From Paenibacillus tundrae (lineage in GTDB: Bacteria; Bacillota; Bacilli; Paenibacillales; Paenibacillaceae), in contig NZ_CP145605.1 in assembly GCF_036884255.1 (NCBI RefSeq), positions 5,827,001 through 5,891,000 of the forward strand: a DNA stretch of 64,000 nucleotides, given 5' to 3'. Positions 61,549 through 64,000 of this stretch are shown one piece after another. Each line of letters opens with the position of its first letter. The first letter of the stretch is position 1. The notes beneath the pieces were generated by a model. The model was given only the letters and a program-made list of their open reading frames with translations, was not told where the DNA came from and did no database searches. Made by a program: the position numbers and the translations under genes.

Positions 61549-61626
61549 GTCCAGACACCCTGGCTTGACCCTTTATATGGCGAGTTCTACTCGCCTTGAT
61601 ATAAGAGGAACACTGGGCGACTGGAC
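61549..61626. repeat. Long inverted repeat between sua5 and mntP
   Basis: GTCCAG / CTGGAC ends enclose TTATAT-x-GGCGAGT-3-ACTCGCC-x-ATATAA. No T run follows, so it is a structured spacer rather than a standard terminator. Confidence 0.6.
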
Positions 61627-61642
61627 AAGTATCTGTTGCGGG

Positions 61643-63091
61643 CTAACCGACCTGGATGAGTCGGTGACCCGCCGCTTTGAGCAGCCGATTCATGACGGCT
61701 GCACCTAATCCTTCGCGCGAGCAGGCCTCAGCCACAATATATGTGGCGCCTTGCTCATCGCAGCTCCGCAGCGCGGCGTATAGCCGGCGCGCTGCTTCTT
61801 CCAGCTCGCTGGCATCGCCCAGCGAGAATACGGCATCGGCGCGGTACTGCTCCGCGTGCTCGGCGAACGCCAGCACCGCGGTGCGCTCTCCGCGCTGCGC
61901 CGCCTCTGCGAGGGCGGCGCTAACCCAGGCCGCCACCGCTGCGGGCGGCCCCTCCACCACGCACAGCGCACCTTCGGGCGCATAGTGCGTGTACTTCATG
62001 CCCGGCGAGCGTGGCGCCGGGCTGGCTTCGCCAGCGGACCCCTCGGCGAGTAACGCCGGGTTCGTGGCGACACGGGCGGCCACAGCGGACAATTGTTCCG
62101 CTGTGATGCCGCCAGGGCGCAGGATGGTGACGGTACCGTCGTCACCGACCTGCACGACCGTGGACTCGACGCCCACCCCGGTGGGGCCGCCGTCCACGAT
62201 GCCGCCGATGCGGCCAGCCAGATCCTCGCGCACATGTGCTGCGAGAGTTGGGCTTGGCCGTCCGGAGCGGTTAGCGCTCGGCGCAGCCACAGGGCATGCT
62301 GCCGCGGCTATTAACTGCAAGGCCACAGGGTGATCCGGCATGCGCACGGCCACCGTGTCTAGCCCAGCGGTGACCCGTGGAGACACCGCCCCCGGTCTAA
62401 CCGGCAACACCAGCGTCAGTGGCCCCGGCCAGAAGGCCGTCATCAGCGCTTCCGCCGTAGTATTCACTTCGGTTACCAGTGCATCCAACTGGTCTCTGTG
62501 CGCAATATGCACGATCAGAGGATTATCCGATGGGCGACCTTTAGCTACAAACACAGCTTCTACCGCTGCTGTGCTTCGGGCATCTGCCCCTAAACCATAG
62601 ACCGTCTCAGTCGGAAAGGCTACCGTTTGACCTTGACGAATGCAGGCAGCGGCAGCCTGCAAGTCAGCGAGCGCCTGTTCATAGGCGCTCTCTCTTTTTA
62701 CATTAGACTCATCATTCGATGTAGCCGCCTGCACAGACCCGTGTCCAGCAGATAAGCTCTCCTGTGGTTCATGCTCCACTTGATCGCCACCAACGTTGGC
62801 ATTATGCATGTCCGTACCAGCGGTATGAAGCAGCACATGGACATCCCACATACGAGTAACCATCTTATCCACCGATCCCTGCACCTGTACACCCAGACCC
62901 GATTCGCCTTCCATACCTTGAAGGGATGCCTGCTGGTTCAGTCCATGGGTATGCAACTCACCTTGAAACTTCGCCGTCGAAGGCACTTTATCGCTCTCCG
63001 ACTGTACATTACGCTCCATCTGCTCGCGATCTAACGGTGAATGTTCATTCTGCTGCGATCTATTCTGTTTGTTCTCTTGCTCATTTCTCAT
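61643..63091 (-). CDS. ywlC: L-threonylcarbamoyladenylate synthase (Sua5/YwlC) with N-terminal extension
   Basis: Makes threonylcarbamoyl-AMP for the t6A37 tRNA modification. The YrdC domain (from about residue 139) shows AFPTETVYGLGADA, KGRPSDNPLIVH, FWPGPLTLVLP and PSANRSGRPSP; the C-terminal Sua5 domain begins near SPGMKYTHYAPE. About 138 polar, Gln/Glu-rich residues precede it, absent from the 346-residue B. subtilis YwlC. The start is uncertain: the ATG at 63091 has only a weak TAGGA; 63130 has none. The catalytic half (about 61700-62450) is roughly 67-77% G+C against about 46% around it. Confidence 0.88.
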   Translation of the reverse strand: MRNEQENKQNRSQQNEHSPLDREQMERNVQSESDKVPSTAKFQGELHTHGLNQQASLQGMEGESGLGVQVQGSVDKMVTRMWDVHVLLHTAGTDMHNANVGGDQVEHEPQESLSAGHGSVQAATSNDESNVKRESAYEQALADLQAAAACIRQGQTVAFPTETVYGLGADARSTAAVEAVFVAKGRPSDNPLIVHIAHRDQLDALVTEVNTTAEALMTAFWPGPLTLVLPVRPGAVSPRVTAGLDTVAVRMPDHPVALQLIAAAACPVAAPSANRSGRPSPTLAAHVREDLAGRIGGIVDGGPTGVGVESTVVQVGDDGTVTILRPGGITAEQLSAVAARVATNPALLAEGSAGEASPAPRSPGMKYTHYAPEGALCVVEGPPAAVAAWVSAALAEAAQRGERTAVLAFAEHAEQYRADAVFSLGDASELEEAARRLYAALRSCDEQGATYIVAEACSREGLGAAVMNRLLKAAGHRLIQVG

Positions 63092-63473
63092 ATATCCATC
63101 ATTCCTAAGCTTCAATAAGGTAGTAAACATTAGGTGTGTCTTACATCTATCTTAGAGCATCTTTCGCCGTCTTCTCGTCCATACTGGGTCACTTTCTCTT
63201 GACTTACCTTAGTACACCCACGAAAAACATCCTTACCTTGAACGAAAATTAAGCATTGTTTGCGCCTGCGGAGTTGTAAGACATGCCTTTAACGCCTGAT
63301 TAAACGACGTCCGTGTTTAATTTTGGTTTTGAATACTTACAATTATAACATATCTCTTAGTTTCTAAGATGAAACTCCGAACCCCCGTCATTCACAGCAG
63401 AGCTCACTTCAACAAAGGGCAACTCCATGTACCGAAGTCGCCCTTACATCATATCAATCTATTCACTTTCCGA
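63092..63473. other. Spacer between spoIIR and ywlC
   Basis: No gene recognised apart from possible 5' uncertainty of ywlC (an in-frame ATG at 63130). No clear terminator for spoIIR seen. Confidence 0.35.
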
Positions 63474-64000
63474 TTAAGCAAACAATCCCGTTACCCAGCC
63501 ACAAAATTTCACAACCATATCCCAGAGGAAGAAACGCGTTTCCGGTGTTCCCACTTGTACGGACGCCTCCACATCTCCCGCAGAAGCAGCTGCTGTAGCT
63601 GTATTCGTCTTCGTAACTGCATCTCCTGTACCCGCATCAATGAAGCATAATGGAGGAAACAATACACACCACCAGTTCTGACCACTACCTTCTCCCAGTG
63701 TTATACGCACTGCTTCATATTCTCCAGCCGGATATACCGTACCTCCATATAGTTTGGTCGGAAAAGGAACCACGCCCAGCTCAACCTGGTAGTCATAATC
63801 CAGCCCACGACTGGCAAGCTCCTCTCCAACTCGCTCTTCAATCTCAGACAAATGCTGACGAATCACCCCACGGGCTTCATCCAGGTCCTGAGGATTCGCC
63901 AGCTCCGTCACCCATTGATCCATCTGAGCAACCACCGCATCACGAATCTCCCGTTTCACCAACTGATCTCCAGCCGAATCTGAATTAGCTAGAATACGCA
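63474..64000 (-). CDS. spoIIR: Stage II sporulation protein R, partial (5' end outside window)
   Basis: SpoIIR is secreted by the forespore and triggers SpoIIGA to process pro-SigE. The frame stays open to the window edge and reads RILANSDSAGDQLVKREIRD, the conserved SpoIIR N-terminal block, so the true start lies beyond 64000 and an internal GTG start at 63962 is not right. The domain continues with YPAGEYEAVRITLGEGSGQN and the conserved WWCVLFPPLCFID. About 175 residues are visible, and a signal peptide is expected upstream. Confidence 0.95.
   Translation of the reverse strand, partial: RILANSDSAGDQLVKREIRDAVVAQMDQWVTELANPQDLDEARGVIRQHLSEIEERVGEELASRGLDYDYQVELGVVPFPTKLYGGTVYPAGEYEAVRITLGEGSGQNWWCVLFPPLCFIDAGTGDAVTKTNTATAAASAGDVEASVQVGTPETRFFLWDMVVKFCGWVTGLFA

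Noticed and set aside
61549..61626. Terminator of ywlC
   Set aside because: The hairpin is long but no T run follows in either direction, so it was left as an inverted repeat.
63474..63962. Complete 162-residue SpoIIR starting at 63962
   Set aside because: The frame continues upstream to the window edge with the conserved ILANSDS block, so the gene is cut by the window.

Overview
The window reads as one long stretch of a Paenibacillus-like chromosome (Gram-positive, endospore-forming, flagellated Firmicute, G+C about 45-48%). The evidence is the sporulation genes (spoIIR, spoIIQ, spoIID, spoIIID, an alpha/beta SASP), SLH-domain surface proteins with a csaB/tagA/tagO wall-polymer cluster, a stalk (copper amine oxidase N-terminal-like) domain protein, and gene order matching the Bacillus subtilis spoIIR-ywlC-mntP-ywlE-ywlG-glyA-upp-mnaA-atp-ywzB-murAA-spoIID-spoIIQ-spoIIID-mbl-flhO-flhP-fabZ segment. 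All genes but one (an Rpn-family nuclease gene) lie on the minus strand, so the biological order runs from right to left. No rRNA, tRNA or CRISPR array was seen.

Layout, left to right. 0.2-2.8 kb: a small membrane protein and the DegS/DegU two-component pair. 2.9-10.4 kb: a secreted phosphodiester glycosidase-type protein with stalk domains, an orphan gene, and a 1273-residue SLH protein. 10.6-13.3 kb: Rpn nuclease (plus strand), metK, a SASP. 13.5-26.9 kb: an exported-protein island with two paralogous-leader secreted proteins, the S-layer protein and a second large SLH protein. 27-32.6 kb: wall-polymer genes tagO, tagA/wecG, csaB and a DUF5693 membrane protein, which should make and pyruvylate the polymer that SLH domains bind. 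32.9-40.3 kb: phosphoglucomutase, fabZ, flhP/flhO, mbl, spoIIID, spoIIQ. 40.3-42.7 kb: repeat-rich spacer with an intact IS3-family element. 42.7-54.8 kb: spoIID, murA, a DUF1146 protein and the complete ATP synthase operon atpZ-I-B-E-F-H-A-G-D-C behind a strong sigma-A-type promoter. 55-64 kb: mnaA (UDP-ManNAc supply for the same wall polymer), upp, glyA, ywlG, ywlE, mntP, ywlC/sua5, and spoIIR running off the right edge.

The most unusual signal is in the spacers. A family of about 150-220-bp long-hairpin repeats occurs at least seven times between 28 and 59 kb. It has conserved boxes next to the stem, while the stem sequence itself is replaced by different but still complementary sequence in one copy. 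A separate 206-bp MITE-like element with 11-bp terminal inverted repeats sits between mnaA and upp, and four covarying hairpins spaced 39-41 nt apart sit between atpA and atpG inside the ATP synthase operon. Two neighbouring secreted-protein genes also share an almost identical promoter, ribosome site and signal peptide joined to unrelated mature proteins.

Starts were moved from the longest open frame wherever a Shine-Dalgarno sequence decided between codons. All functions are inferred by eye from motifs and synteny; no database search was run.
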